Shown here in pieces: positions 30,977 through 43,531 of a stretch of 64,000 nucleotides of DNA. Below the pieces are notes generated by a model. The model had not been told where the DNA came from and ran no database searches. It saw only the letters and a list, made by a program, of their open reading frames with translations. How positions within the stretch are numbered: the first letter of the stretch is position 1; every line of letters begins with the position of its first letter. The translations under genes and the position numbers were made by a program. This DNA comes from Artemisia argyi (lineage: Eukaryota > Streptophyta > Magnoliopsida > Asterales > Asteraceae), in contig CM060691.1 of NCBI GenBank assembly GCA_030686995.1, positions 63,835,838 through 63,899,837 of the forward strand. The letters run 5' to 3'.

Positions 30977-33272
30977 TCATTTGTCCTTGGGGAAGCATGA
31001 TGTGGAAGAAACAATCTCAATCAGACTGTCATTCAAGATGTTTGGACAAACATTTGAAGCACGTGAAAGTTCCACACCGATGAGATATAATCCCGGCTCA
31101 AGATAATGATACATGAAAATTCCGGGATCAAATATAGTGTCTTCATTCCCGAAGGAATGAAGAACAGGAGAAGTCACCCTCTAGGTGAAGAAAGGTAGAA
31201 AGATCTTGATGACAATCAAGATTGATTCATCATCATCAGAAAGAGAATTCATGATCGGTGTATCATGAATCTCTTCATTTAGGCTCGTATGATCTAGACA
31301 GATTATGGGTGGGAGGGTTGGGATTTTGATATCAATCAAATTCTCAATGTTGAGAATATTTCCCTCCGGACAACAAAGATCAACTTTGTCTAGATCAAAG
31401 TGAAAGTTATCATACTCCGGTGGAGATATGATATGAGTGAGTTCACCGGAGAACTCCTCAAAGGTGAATACATCATATTCGGGGAGAGAAATTTGAGAAT
31501 GAGAAGTGGTAATGCCACTAATCTTCTCTCCTATATGATCAAAGGTAAAGGCTTCAAACTCCGGAATAGGATCATCGGAGAAAATGTCACTATCCTTTAT
31601 GGGGATAGGAGATGAAATAGGTTTCATTTTGAAAGCCTCGATTTTAGAAATGAGGAGATCGACATTCAATAATGTTGCACGAAGTGCTTCATCCTTGATT
31701 TCAGTGTCAATCTCGTCATTCTCTTCTTCTAAGCTGACTAGCTCAGAAGGTAATTCTTCCATATAAATGATGTCTCCACAAGATAACGAATTGTCATCAG
31801 TAGAATCAGAGAAAATCTCATCATGATTAGATGGGAAGAATAGAGGAGGAGGAATATCACACATATGATCAAAAGTTCCCTGTGACTCTCTCGGGATTGG
31901 GACAAGGATCTCATCACTAGACTTTATTAATTCGTCCGATTCCTTATTAGGAACAGTGCTAAGATGCTTATCCCCCATGATCAGAGAGTGAGTGTGAACT
32001 TCTGGTGTGATAACAGCAGGTTGAGATGGAATTTCAACCGACGGGATTTCATCTGATGAACTGGATGAATCATCATCAAGAATATCTTCATCATCATTGT
32101 CATCAGGAATGAAACGAAACTGAGAGCTGGATCTGGCTGCTTTTTCTTTTGCATATGCTTCCCGAACAGTTGGAATCAATTTTAGCAACCTGCTCTTCAG
32201 TCAATAATTCGGCCATGTATTTCTCATGTGAATTTAGAGTAAATGAAAATTGCGGGGGTGGGGATTTGTCAAAACCGGAAGGTTGACATTGATAATCATC
32301 ATGAGGACCCCCACAATTTACACAAAAAACACTGGGTGCATTATGAAGTGTTGTGGTACCCAACTCCTTAAGTTCTTTCAATATCTCAAGAGCCTCTATT
32401 AAAATGTCTTGCTCAGTAACAAGAGGAGTTGTGTGAATCATTTGGTGCTGTGGAGGTGGGTCTGAGAATGAATAGTCGTAATTGTTACAAGGAAATGGAT
32501 TCCTTGTTTGACAATCCGAGCTAAAATGAGGACCTCCACAGTACTCACAACAGTAAAACTGTTGAGTTTGGCTTGGTGTATTTTGATACGAAGCATCATT
32601 GAAATTTGGGTAATATGATTCTTGCTCGTATGAATGTGATGGGTAATCGAAAAAATTTGAAGAGTCGTTGAATGACTTTTGATTAGGATCATAAGCAAAT
32701 GAATTACTCGACCCACAAAACAAACAACTCCCGTTTTGAATATCATTACCACATTGCACACATGTACACCAACGACATGGAAAACCGAAAAGCGGCTCAC
32801 CACAACCGACACAAGGAACAAAATCTGGAGGTGGGACAAGTGGTGTGCTCTGAGAGCTAGGAATTTCCACCACTTCCATTATGGTCTCGGGTTTTTGTTT
32901 TTGATAAATGTGAAGATTGGGTAAGTCGTTCTTTTCAGTTACTACCCTAAGCTCAGCACGTATGCTTGACAAACTTTTAACCGTAAACCGTGAAAGGTTA
33001 GGATCAATTCTTGACGGTTTAGGAGCAATTGTGAGCTTAGGTTCTTGGACAACCGTAGGTTGGACGTATTTAGCACTTCCATCGTCAGAGGGAAGTACAG
33101 GGTCCTTTGTCACCTCGGTTTCTTGATTCGTTTCCCTCACCGGAGAGGGAATAGGAATCGAAGGTCCATCATAATCACTACGACATCTCGATATTTTTGA
33201 CAAGGCCATAAGTTTTTCAATTTTGCTCTCAAAGGCCCATTGCTCAAAGAAATAGTCATCGAGAGATGTCAT
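30977..33272 (-). pseudogene. C-1 double zinc-ribbon / Gag-like ORF (broken)
   Basis: ATG at 33272 opens a 389-residue stretch. Residues 28-62 resemble the Gag-protease linker of B-1 (SDYDGPSIP, TEVTKDPVLPSDDG). Cys pairs at 154/157, 166/169, 171/174 and 183/186 have spacing CX2C-X8-CX2C-X-CX2C-X8-CX2C, i.e. two zinc ribbons. Two knuckles CX2CX3HX4C follow (242-254 and 317-329). A small deletion near 32170 shifts the frame into an acidic region (DDNDDEDILDDDSSSSSDE), ending with PFFT; TAG at 31181-31183 cuts off the final 65 residues (FDPGIFMYHYLEPG...). There is no protease or polymerase. It may replace Gag in a non-autonomous element; unproven. Confidence 0.78.
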
Positions 33273-33465
33273 TTAGAATTATACATGAGAGGGATATAAG
33301 AAGGTAGAATCAAACGGATAGAGGGTAAGGAAAAATATTTTTGAGCTTTTATGGAAAAATATGAACAAAGATGGATAAATATACAGCGGAAGTATATCCC
33401 GATTCACCAATACGCAAAACCGTTTAGAATAGCGCGCACACCTCCCCGGCAGCGGCGCCAAAAAT
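33273..33465 (-). other. C-1 leader and primer-binding site
   Basis: The element-sense site TGGCGCCGCTGCCGGGGA is at 33443-33460, close to the TGGCGCCGTTGCCGGGGA form known for Athila (tRNA-Asp). It lies five bases from the LTR end, which carries a point change (TCATTG for TGATTG). Confidence 0.78.
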
Positions 33466-36370
33466 TCATTGATGCTAAACCACCAACTTAAATTGACCAA
33501 GGAATGGTCAATAAAGTCAAATAGCTTAGATCAATGCTCCGGGTAATATAAGGTATCACCGGGTCGTTATGTCCCGACGAGGTGTGATGGTTATTCAAAC
33601 GGATCTGTGATCGGGTGAATTTGGATAAAAAAGGGTTTGAGTGTGATTAAACTAGGGAATCTACAAAGAAATAGCTTAAACAAGCTATATGAATAAGATT
33701 ATGAAATCAGAAAAACCAGAAACGATTTAAACCTAAAAACGCGTACGTTCAGTTTTAAGTAACGTGAACGTACAAAATAAAACGCGAGTTTTGGTAAAAT
33801 AAAATACTTACAAAAGTGAAAATCACATTTTTACAATCCTAATAATAAAAGAAACTTTTTAGAAAATTAAAATTACTTTTTACACTATTTAATTAATTAC
33901 TATTAATTAAATACTATTTATTAATTACTTATTAATTATTTAAATTAACCTAAATTATAACTAATTATATACTTAAAATATGAAAAATAAATTTGGAAAA
34001 ATTTAAAATGTTATAAAACTAATTTTCAAACTTAAAATATATTTTTCCTACTTTTTATATAATTACTATTAATTAAAAACTTCTTTAAATTAATTAAAAT
34101 TACACTAAATAATAGGAAAATGCAAAATAAGCTTAGAAAAATAAAATTAAAACTTAGAAAAATCTAAAATAATATAAAACTAATTTTAAAACAGAAAATA
34201 TATTTTTAAGACTATTTAAATAATTATTATTAATTATTAACTAATTATTAATTAATAAAAACTAATATTAATTATTAAAAATACTAAATGAAAAGAGAAA
34301 AATATGAAAAATTTATAGAAATTATTTTACAACTATATGAACTTAAGAAAATTATAAAAATAGAAAGTGCTTAAGGAAAATAAGCACTTATGCAATAAGC
34401 TTCTTAAATAGAAGCTATCACTTAAGGAAAATTTGATTTTTTTGAGTTTTCTTTTTACAAAACTACTTTAATACCTAAATTATGAAACTTTGATAAAAGA
34501 ACTTTGGTTGGAATGCTTATAAAGAAGCAAATGGAGAGCTTAAGCCATGACAGTTGACTTTGGTCAACTGTCAAGGCTAAAAGCTTGGAATTAAGCTCAA
34601 AGCTGAGATCAGTGGTGATTTAAGGTATGAATAAGCTAAAGGAACAAGTTTAAAGCTAAAACACCAATGGTGGTACCCTGAATAAGCCAATAAGGCAAAA
34701 TAAGCACAATGAGCACCTTGCTCAAAACAGAAAAAGGGACAAATTTAAGAGCTGTCCAAGGGGCCCACTAGGAGGATTGGGGGCACAAAATTGGGTGCAA
34801 TGGTGATCCACCCACCTAGGGAGCTCAAATAACCAAGAATTGAACCTTGGGACCCACTGTGGAGGGCTACAGCCACCACCAAAGGTGGTGGTTGAGTGGT
34901 GAGGCTGCTGATGCAGGGGAGTGATGCCCCCTGCAAGTGTGTTTGGGGCAAAGTGGGGCCCAGGGAAAAATTCCTAAAAATACAAACTATGTGGGATTCC
35001 AAATATAAGCTGATAGACTACAAATTACAACAAGTTTTAAACTATGAAAGCTAACACAAAATTCAAATTAAATATGTGAAGTTTTGGAAAAATCTGAAAG
35101 GTGCACAATTGACTTTTTAAGAAAAACTTGATATCTTGACTTTCTTGAACTTCTGATTGATCCTACATGTTAAATAAGTTGTAATATGCTAGAATACACT
35201 TAAATTAAGTTAAAACTACTAAAGATAAACTGAAATGAGGTTTTGTGGGACTCAATTCCTTCACAGTCAACTGTGAGGGGATCTTATTGATGATTTTGAC
35301 TTTTACTAAGATTGTGACCACTAAGATGAACAAAATAAGTCTACTAAAACCTAAGGAACTTAATTAAACCAACAAAAGTCACAAATAACAACAATAATAC
35401 ACCCAAACAGTGTTAACCGAACACCCCTTAATGAAACTGAAATGACAGACTTCAAAGCAATCAACCAAACTAAACCATAAACATGATTTCTAAACTTACC
35501 TTAACATTAAATAAACATGTTTGAACTGAAATAAACACCAATTTACATATGCTACAGTAAATTACAAAAAATTATAACAAGCTTACAGTGAGATCAACTG
35601 AGACAGAGATACCAAGTTAGCCAAAACACAACCTACAGCCTACCACTAGGCATTAAACCCTCAGTAATCCAAAATTAGCTAAGAACCTGCTTCCTTTCCT
35701 CTTGAAACTTGATTTTTTATTTTTCTTGATTTTTTGATTATTTTGCTTTTATGAAATGAAACTGGCTTCAAAGCTTTGATAGCTTTATAAAAACTTATTA
35801 GTACTTTGATTGAGCTTAAAGAAGCACTTAAAACAGCATTTAACAATATATATAGCAAATTTGTCAATTTTGCCAAAATAATGCATAAACTGAATTTGTG
35901 AATTAAACTGAAATTAAGGTTTAAACAAAGCTTGTATTAATCAAACTAAACTGGGTACAACTTGAATTTAAGACTGAATTTAAAGGTTTTACAACAGAAA
36001 TTAAAAGTCTACACTACAAATGGTCTAAAAACATGTGACAGCTATAATCTTCTCATTTTCTTCATCTTTATAGCTCCTGGAGTCCAACTTTGACTTTCCC
36101 ATTTGATTGTAGCCCTTGGATTTGTCCATTGAATCCTAGCCGTTCAAAATGGATTTTGGCGCGAAAATTGGGTTTGGCAGATGTGGTGTTTGGTGTGGGT
36201 AATAAATGAGGGTTGGAGGGGGGTTGAATGTAGGTGAGCATTTATGATAGTTGGTGAAAGTATCATGGAGAGGGGGGGGGGGGAACAAGAGCCTGGTAAT
36301 TAGGGGATGGTTAGGGAAGTTGAACAGTGAACCGTGGGGTTGGGGGTTTGACCTGGGTCAATGACCAGGG

Positions 36371-37786
36371 TGATGCGTGGGAATCGCAACAGGCTTTACC
36401 TCTCGAGGGATCTCGAGAAGCTTACAACCCCCACCAGGCAGTGTACCTGATCGTTGTAGTATAGTATAGTGACAAGTACCGGGGGATTGATCGTTCAGCT
36501 TAGGAATAGTGTCGCTAGGATTAGAAAGCATAAATACTAGTTCTAAAGGTGAGGGATGATTCTTTTTATATTTTTATATTTTTTAGAAAGCAAGTAAATA
36601 TCTCGGGTTTGAAGGATTTGGGCGGAATTAGTTGCTAATCAACTAACCCAATATTAAGATGCAATCAAAATAAAATACTAAAAATGAAATTAAGCTAAAT
36701 TATACTAAAGTTTTGAGCAGTAATTGGAGAAAATGTGTTTACTTAGATTTCACTACTCCTTAGACATCTTTTACACATTAATTACTTGTTATAATTGCAT
36801 GGATGACGGATCGTATTCCTTAATACCATTCATGGGGTGGCACACATAACTCCCCAATTCTATGAGCTTTTATCTCCTCCTACACCATGCCCAGCACAAC
36901 TATAGGGATTGTAAACAGTGGCTCATGCATTAAATACAACCAATAAAGACCTAGTGCGCCTCGGTTCATGTTTCTTAAGACGTTCAAGCATGTTACCAAA
37001 TGGAGATCTGCCAGTTTTCTTAAGCCTAACATATAAATCACTCATCCAAGACAAGAATAAACAAGTAATCAACACATAATTAACATCTAGGTTTCATTAG
37101 ATCTAAGCAAACATAAGATAGATCTAGCCTAGCATGATAGAATTAAGACAAGAACAAGATATAGACAACCAACACATAGACATATTGATTGAATTAGAAG
37201 AACACTTATCTTGATTAAACATGCAAGGTATCAAGGGGTTGGAACCCTTGAAAAACCTGTAAAGTTACACCAAAATCGTACTTAGGGTTTCTCCCAAAAC
37301 TTCTCTCTTAATGTGTGAAAATTAGAAAACTATATATAGAAAAATAGGATTGACGGCGTCAAGAATAAACTTGTGACGCCGTCACCTCGCCGCCAAAACT
37401 CTTCTCGGACTGCCTAGATCTACTTCTGACGCCGTCAAGACTTATACACTTCCAGGCCGTCATGACTCTTTTACTCTTGACGCCCTTTCTACGTGACGCC
37501 GTCAAATCTGTTCTGGGTCGTTATGGAAATTCATGAAATTTGCTCTTGACGCCGTCAAGGGTTTGCTCTTGACGCTGTCACCTACCGTTCCCAGCATGAA
37601 AAATTAAGACTTTGGCGTTTTCTTCACTTTTATGCTCCAAAAACGTCCGAATTGCTTCCTTTTCCAGATTTCTCTCCCAAAGTACCTAAAATCACAAAAG
37701 GAACGATTTAGGGCAATATTTGATCAAGTAAATTCGGATTCGGGCTTAAATGACCCCCTAAAAACGGATCATTTTTCGCCTCATCA
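36371..37786 (-). repeat. 3' LTR of A-5
   Basis: 1416 bp, TGATG...CATCA. TATATATA at 37331-37338; full TGACG-N-CGTCA sites start at 37351, 37374, 37427, 37494, 37547 and 37570; U5 hairpin at 36399-36420 with fully matched CTCGAG arms. Confidence 0.94.
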
Positions 37787-38402
37787 TATACCCTTACACT
37801 TGAGATTTGCTTGTCCTCAAGCAAATGCGCTTTTATTCTACTCAAAAGACAAGTTAGGGGTCATTTAACACTAATATAAAAGTAATTACAACAAATAATC
37901 GTTCCACTAAAGACCAATAGACAAGCACGGAGGTCATACACTAGCACTTCACAAATAGTGTTTAGATACTCACATCTCTCGGGTGTAATAAAGTGTAAAT
38001 TACAATATGGAAACAGAAGATATCTCTCACTACCTGTCATAGCAAAATAGATTACCATAGGCATGGGAAAGGATCAAACCTCCACCACATGGCGTAAGCA
38101 CCTAGGATAAACTATCAAAGAGGTCTTTTAAAGGGTTGTAACGTTAGGTGTAGGGATATGAAATACACGGTTTTGTTGGATAAAGGAAGGTTTACTGGTG
38201 GCGAGTTAACAATCTTAGTCAATTACATGTACAATATGGCGTTGCTAAGCCAAGACTAGACTCGACTTAAGCTAATAAATGGAAAATAACAAAAATATAA
38301 AATAATCATAGAATAAAAAGGGATGGTAGTCCGTATGTTTTTTTCTCTTTTTCCTTTTTCTATTTTTTTTCTTTTTTTTTTCAATTTTTTTATCAATTTT
38401 TT

Positions 38403-38445
<43 letters not shown>

Positions 38446-40292
38446 ATACACTCTTACCCTACCATCCAAAATAATACATCATAGGGTAGGGAATAAGCAT
38501 TTCCCTTACACTTGAATTTTTACATACTTTACTTTTAACTAATCTAACTACTCGAATTAAGAAAATAAAAACACTTGAAGCACTTTTAAGATTAACGTAC
38601 ATATGGGGGTAATAAATGATGTTCTTCCCCATTACTCCATAAAATAAGTACTTACCCATGAGTCTCAATCGTCCCAAAACAATATGTACAAGGATATGAC
38701 TCGACTTAGCAACCATGTAATCAATTAGATAGTTAACTTAGGGTTTAACAAATAACAATAATGCACTAAAAATGAGCACATACACGGAAGGCTAAGGCGA
38801 TTTGGTTGTACATTTAAGTGGGGTGTAACAAATTCTTCCTTTAAGTAAGATGCTTAAAGTTAGAAACGAAAAGATAGGCTCGGAGGGGTGTACTAGGGGT
38901 TTCGTATACTAAAAATGAGTACAACGCTAAGGGTGTGGGAAAAATTAGCTGACTTAACTAGCCAAGTAATATGACTTAAATGGTCAAGTAATTATAATAC
39001 GGGTTTAACACAAGGGTGATCCTAATGCCTCTTATCATGTAATAAATCCTACCACACGAATGTAGTCCCACTAGCGGTCTCGGGATGCATCACTAACGCA
39101 AGTTCTGGAATCTAAATGCTACCGGTACACTCATAAGCACTAATAGTAAATGCTTTTCCTATCAAATCTAAAGGCGAACCTCACATATTTGGGTGGAAAA
39201 TTTTTCTGAATATACGGTTATGTGCTAGTCATACAATCTCCTATCCACGAGACGCTTGCTATGGCTAAAGTTTCACTCCTAAATGTTGTAAAAAATTTTA
39301 AATTTGGCGCTAAAATTGCACTAACAAGTATTTCTCATAGTTTTATTACACATCTACCATTAGACAAAACAAACTCAAGCGAAAGTGCATATGTAAGGTA
39401 TCATCTTTTTACCCTCCCCTTACACTTAAGATGAACATTGTCCCCAATGTTCAAGTAAAGAATGTAAAAGTGAAAAAGTAAAGAGAATGAAATCAAATAC
39501 TCCCCTGATTCACTCGGTATAGATAATAGGATGGTCAGGTTAAATCTTCCTCCAAGAAAATGAACAATCAAAGCTTCCCTTCCAGAATATAAATCATCTT
39601 CTTGTCATACATAACCTGTAAAACCTGATAAAATAGACAAGACAACCTCGCGTAAAATCGGCGGCATTCTATATAAGTTACTAAACCCTAGAAAACAAGA
39701 TAAGATATAATGCTTGTGGAATGAAGTTTGCAGATCTCCTGGAGATTATAAAACTTAATAATTCACAAAAACCATAAGACTCCGTTAGAAAAACAAATAA
39801 AATTTCCAGATTTTAACTCCTGACGCCGTCAAGAGTAAACCCCTGACGCCGTCAGAATTGACCTACAGAAATCCTTATGTTAAGTTTCTGGAAAATTTCT
39901 GGAAAAACTTGGTCCTACTTCCTGGAAAATCCTGCAAAACTTCATTATGACTCAATACAAGCATTTGACTCTAACAAATTCGAATACACATGTTCATTTA
40001 ATATTGTGGAGAATCATGATCGGTTTGTTTCTTAAAAACATATTTGGGGTTTCCCCTTACACTTATCTTTTGCAAAAATACCTTTAGGTGGAGTTAAGAC
40101 TAGGCCAAAACAACAAAGTAAAGTATTTCCACTATTTAGTTTAGAAACATGATCAACCAACAATAAAAATAAAACATGCATACGGAAGCAAATAACAAAC
40201 AGACAAAAATAAAATCACACAAAACATGGGTTGCCTCCCAAGAAGCGCTTTTCTTTATTTACGAGTCTTGTAGCTAGACTCAAGGTCATGGG
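37787..40292 (-). other. Non-coding 3' interior of A-5
   Basis: Same plan as in A-2: terminal purine tract and stem-loop (37787-37826), T-rich tract (38337-38443), stem-loop GAACATTG/CAATGTTC (39433-39452), twin sites TGACGCCGTCA at 39821 and 39844, and a post-stop hairpin (40263-40281). Lysine-rich reading frames across the T tract are artefacts. Confidence 0.8.
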
Positions 40293-41189
40293 TTAACGTG
40301 TATCGCTTATGCTCACATAACCTAGTGTGAGCCATCTAATAGTCGCCTCATCTTTCTTATAATTATCTCTTAATTCTAAGCATCTGCGATTGTATCTTTT
40401 ATTCTTTTCATGAGTATACTTAAGTCCTTTTCTCTTATCGTTCTCACTTAGCATCTCTATTGGCGGATACCTACTACACTTTTCCATGGAAAAATCCTTG
40501 ATCCTAGGGTGTGTGCGGGGCATTTGATAGACAAAATCTTCTTCCCCATCCGAGAATGTAATTAACCCTTCTATGAGTTTTTCATCGAGGTTGGTCAGCC
40601 ATTTGAAGGGTTTTCCAAACACAACTTGGGTCAACTTATTATCAATAAACTCTCCTAGATTCTCCATAACCATGAACTCAACAAGATAAACCAAGCTTCC
40701 TACAAACACATGCAATGGTATTGCCTTAGCAATAATGTTTTCTCCTTTGTACTCTAACTCATCTACCATGATTTGATTGTATTCATTATGTGAGATTATG
40801 TTCATTGGAAGAGATGAGTTGAGATAGGCATTAAAGCTCTTAAATCCAATCTTACAAGGGAATTGCATGTTAAATGAACTATCACACTCAATCCTAGTCC
40901 TAGGGTCAACATACCTAAGAGGGTTTATTTCTTCTTCCATCCTATTCTCATTAATCACATCACCATCATTAAGATCCTCATCGGAGTCTGAATAGTAGAA
41001 AGGACTAGCCCTACGGTCATTATCATGATCAGACTCTTCTAACTCAGAATTATTGTCAAAGTGGTGGTTGGGTGAAAGGTTAGGAGGGTTCTCATTTTCT
41101 GCTAAAGGAAGTGGGGCGGGCATTTGGAAGATCCTACGACGAAAAACACAAATAACAGGAATCAAACGATCAATGTTATTGTGTTCCAT
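40293..41189 (-). CDS. Acidic protein with inactive protease-like fold, A-5
   Basis: Intact 298-aa ORF from ATG at 41189. Residues 30-90 are acidic (ELEESDHDNDRR, DEDLNDGD). Residues 108-195 align with the retropepsin-like part of A-6 (FPCKIGFKSFNAYL...PMNI, VFVGSLVYLVEFMVMEN, KLTQVVFGKPF), but where a protease has D-S/T/L-G it reads YLNSSLP (123-128), so the catalytic Asp is Asn and Gly is absent. A basic C-terminal helix-rich part follows (NDKRKGLKYTHEKNKRYNRRCLEL), related to the A-6 ORF end. No Gag domain precedes it. It lies between the family A leader and 3' region, and the frame is undamaged. I recall similar proteins in Asteraceae annotations; function unknown. Confidence 0.75.
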   Translation of the reverse strand: MEHNNIDRLIPVICVFRRRIFQMPAPLPLAENENPPNLSPNHHFDNNSELEESDHDNDRRASPFYYSDSDEDLNDGDVINENRMEEEINPLRYVDPRTRIECDSSFNMQFPCKIGFKSFNAYLNSSLPMNIISHNEYNQIMVDELEYKGENIIAKAIPLHVFVGSLVYLVEFMVMENLGEFIDNKLTQVVFGKPFKWLTNLDEKLIEGLITFSDGEEDFVYQMPRTHPRIKDFSMEKCSRYPPIEMLSENDKRKGLKYTHEKNKRYNRRCLELRDNYKKDEATIRWLTLGYVSISDTR

Positions 41190-41349
41190 CGAAAAAGTTT
41201 ACGAACAAAGGACACAAAGAAATAGATAGACTAAAGAAACCTAAAAGTAAAAATAAAATCTTACTAGAAAGGAATCTAGCAAGTAGACCTAATAAAAAGA
41301 AATTCTAACCTAGACAATAACTATTCCCCGAGCTGCGGCGCCAAAAACT
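41190..41349 (-). other. A-5 leader and primer-binding site
   Basis: Primer site TGGCGCCGCAGCTCGGGGA (element sense) at 41325-41343. Leader hairpin at 41260-41283 with arms CTTGCTAGA and TCTAGTAAG. Confidence 0.75.
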
Positions 41350-42764
41350 TGATGCGTGGGAATCGCAACAGGCTTTACCTCTCGAGGGATCTCGAGAAGC
41401 TTACAACCCCCACCAGGCAGTGTACTTGATCGTTGTAGTATAGTATAGTGACAAGTACCGGGGATTGATCGTTCAGCTTAGGAATAGTGTCGCTAGGATT
41501 AGAAAGCCTAAATACTAGTTCTAAAGGTGAGGGATGATTCTTTTTGTATTTTTATATTTTTTAGAAAGCATGTAAATATCTCGGGTTTGAAGGATTTGGG
41601 CGGAATTAGTTGCTAATCAACTAACCCAATACTAAGATGCAATCAAAATAAAATACTAAAAATGAAATTAAGCTAAATTATACTAAAGTTGTGAGCAGTA
41701 ATTGGAGAAAATGTGTTTACTTAGATTTCACTACTCCCTAGACATCTTTTACACGTTAATTACTTGTTATAATTGCATGGATGACGGATCGTATTCCTTA
41801 ATACCATTCATGGGGTAGCACACATAACTCCCCAATTCTATGAGCTCTTATCTCCTCCTACACCATGCCCAACACAACTATAGGGATTGTAAACAGTGGC
41901 TCATGCATTAAATACAACCAATAAAGACCTAGTGCGCCTCGGTTCATGTTTCTTAAGACGTTCAAGCATGTTACCAAATGGAGATCTGCCAGTTTTCTTA
42001 AGCCTAACATATAAATCACTCATCCAAGACAAGAATAAACAAGTAATCAACACATAATTAACATCTAGGTTTCATTAGATCTAAGCAAACACAAGATAGA
42101 TCTAGCCTAGCATGATAGAATTAAGACAAGAACACGATATAGACAACCAGCACATAGACATATTGATTGAATTAGAAGAACACTTATCTTGATTAAACAT
42201 GCAAGGTATCAAGGGGTTGGAACCCTTGAAAAACCTGTAAAGTTACACCAAAATCGTACTTAGGGTTTCTCCCAAAACTTCTCTCTTAATGTGTGAAAAT
42301 TAGAAAACTATATATAGAAAAATAGGTTTGACGGTGTCAAGAATAAACTTGTGACGCCGTCACCTCGCCACCAAAACTCTTCTCGGACTGCCTAGATCTA
42401 CTTCTGACGCCGTCAAGACTTATACACTTCCAGACCGTCATGACTCTTTAACTCTTGACGCCCTTCCTACGTGACGCCGTCAAATCTGTTCTGGGTCGAC
42501 ATGGAAATTCATGAAATTTGCTCTTGACGCCGTCAAGGTTTTGCTCTTGACGCCGTCACCTACTGTTCCCAGCATGGAAAATTAAGACTTTGGCGTTTTC
42601 TTCACTTTTATGCTCTAAAAACGTCCGAATTGCTTCCTTTTCCAGATTTCTCTCCCAAAGTACCTAAAATCACAAAAGGAACGATTTAGGGCAATATTTG
42701 ATCAAATAAATTCGGATTCGGGCTTAAATGACCCCTTAAAAACGGATCATTTTTCGCCTCATCA
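41350..42764 (-). repeat. 5' LTR of A-5
   Basis: 1415 bp, same features as 36371-37786, with U5 hairpin at 41378-41399. The TATA-proximal TGACG site carries a GT for GC change. Confidence 0.94.
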
Positions 42765-43531
42765 CAGGGTTAATATTATACGGGGTGGGTTGGATTTATT
42801 TTTGGGCTTGGAGTGTGGTTTGGGCCTGGGGATGGTTTGGTTTTGGTTTTGGACTAAGATAATAAAATGGAATCCGTTTGGTGTAGTATATAATCACAAG
42901 GACCAATATTGCAATTTGGCTAAACTTGAGGGACTGAGATGTAAAATTCCAAAATTAACTCAAGGGTCCAAACTTGCCAAGTAACAATATTTCAAAAACC
43001 ATTTTTTTCATTCTCATTTTTCAAAATTTCCCGGGGACCAAATTTGTAAATTTCCAAACCTCGGGGACCATTCTTTCCATTTTGTGAAAAACTTTTATCC
43101 AAGGATCCATATTGAATATTTTTAAACTTCCAAGGATTAAAAATGGTTTTCCATCCAAAAATATCCCACCAGGGACCAAATCTGCCAAAATCTGAAACTC
43201 CAGGGACCAAACTGTAAATTTCCAAAACTTTTCCAATTTTTCACCAAAGGACTAAATATGACAACTTATGATTTCAAAATGACCTTTGGTGATAATTTTC
43301 CATATTTTGAATATCCAGGGACTAGTTTTGTCATTTTATGAAAGTTGGGGGACTGAAACTGCCAATTTTGCAAACTTTGTACGTTTTTCATTTGTTTTTG
43401 CTCGTTTTGCATCTAAAACATATAAAACACCATTTTGAAATATTTTCAGTATTTTGATGCATTACTAAGTGTTTTTGTATGTTTTGCAGTTCATATTAGA
43501 CCAAAAATGATGAGTGTTTGAGCACTCATCA

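Larger units (their letters stand above)
36371..42764 (-). mobile_element. LTR retrotransposon A-5, complete, in the C LTR
   Basis: 6394 bp flanked by CAGGG (36366-36370; 42765-42769). The undisturbed site is seen at 49741-49755 in the other C LTR. Both LTRs are full length and differ by roughly 30 bases by eye (about 2%), so it is the youngest-looking family A copy here. It carries an intact ORF but no pol. Confidence 0.95.
33466..43531 (-). repeat. Middle C LTR, shared by C-1 and C-2, split by A-5
   Basis: Segments 33466-36370 and 42770-43531 total 3667 bp, against 3665 bp for 46846-50510. Contains inverted repeat GTACGTTCA/TGAACGTAC (33743-33773), a long AT-rich tract (about 33840-34380), a poly-G run (36271-36282) and GGGAC-type degenerate repeats at the right end. 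Confidence 0.9.

Noticed and set aside
31400..31766. Plus-strand frames within C-1 (and 44763-45129 in C-2)
   Set aside because: Antisense shadows of the long C ORF; conserved only because the coding strand is.
34745..35002. 85-aa frame in the C LTR (also 48116-48373)
   Set aside because: Within non-coding LTR; kept only because the two LTRs are recent duplicates.
38256..38469. Lysine-rich small proteins
   Set aside because: Produced by the homopolymer tract in A-5; no conserved context.
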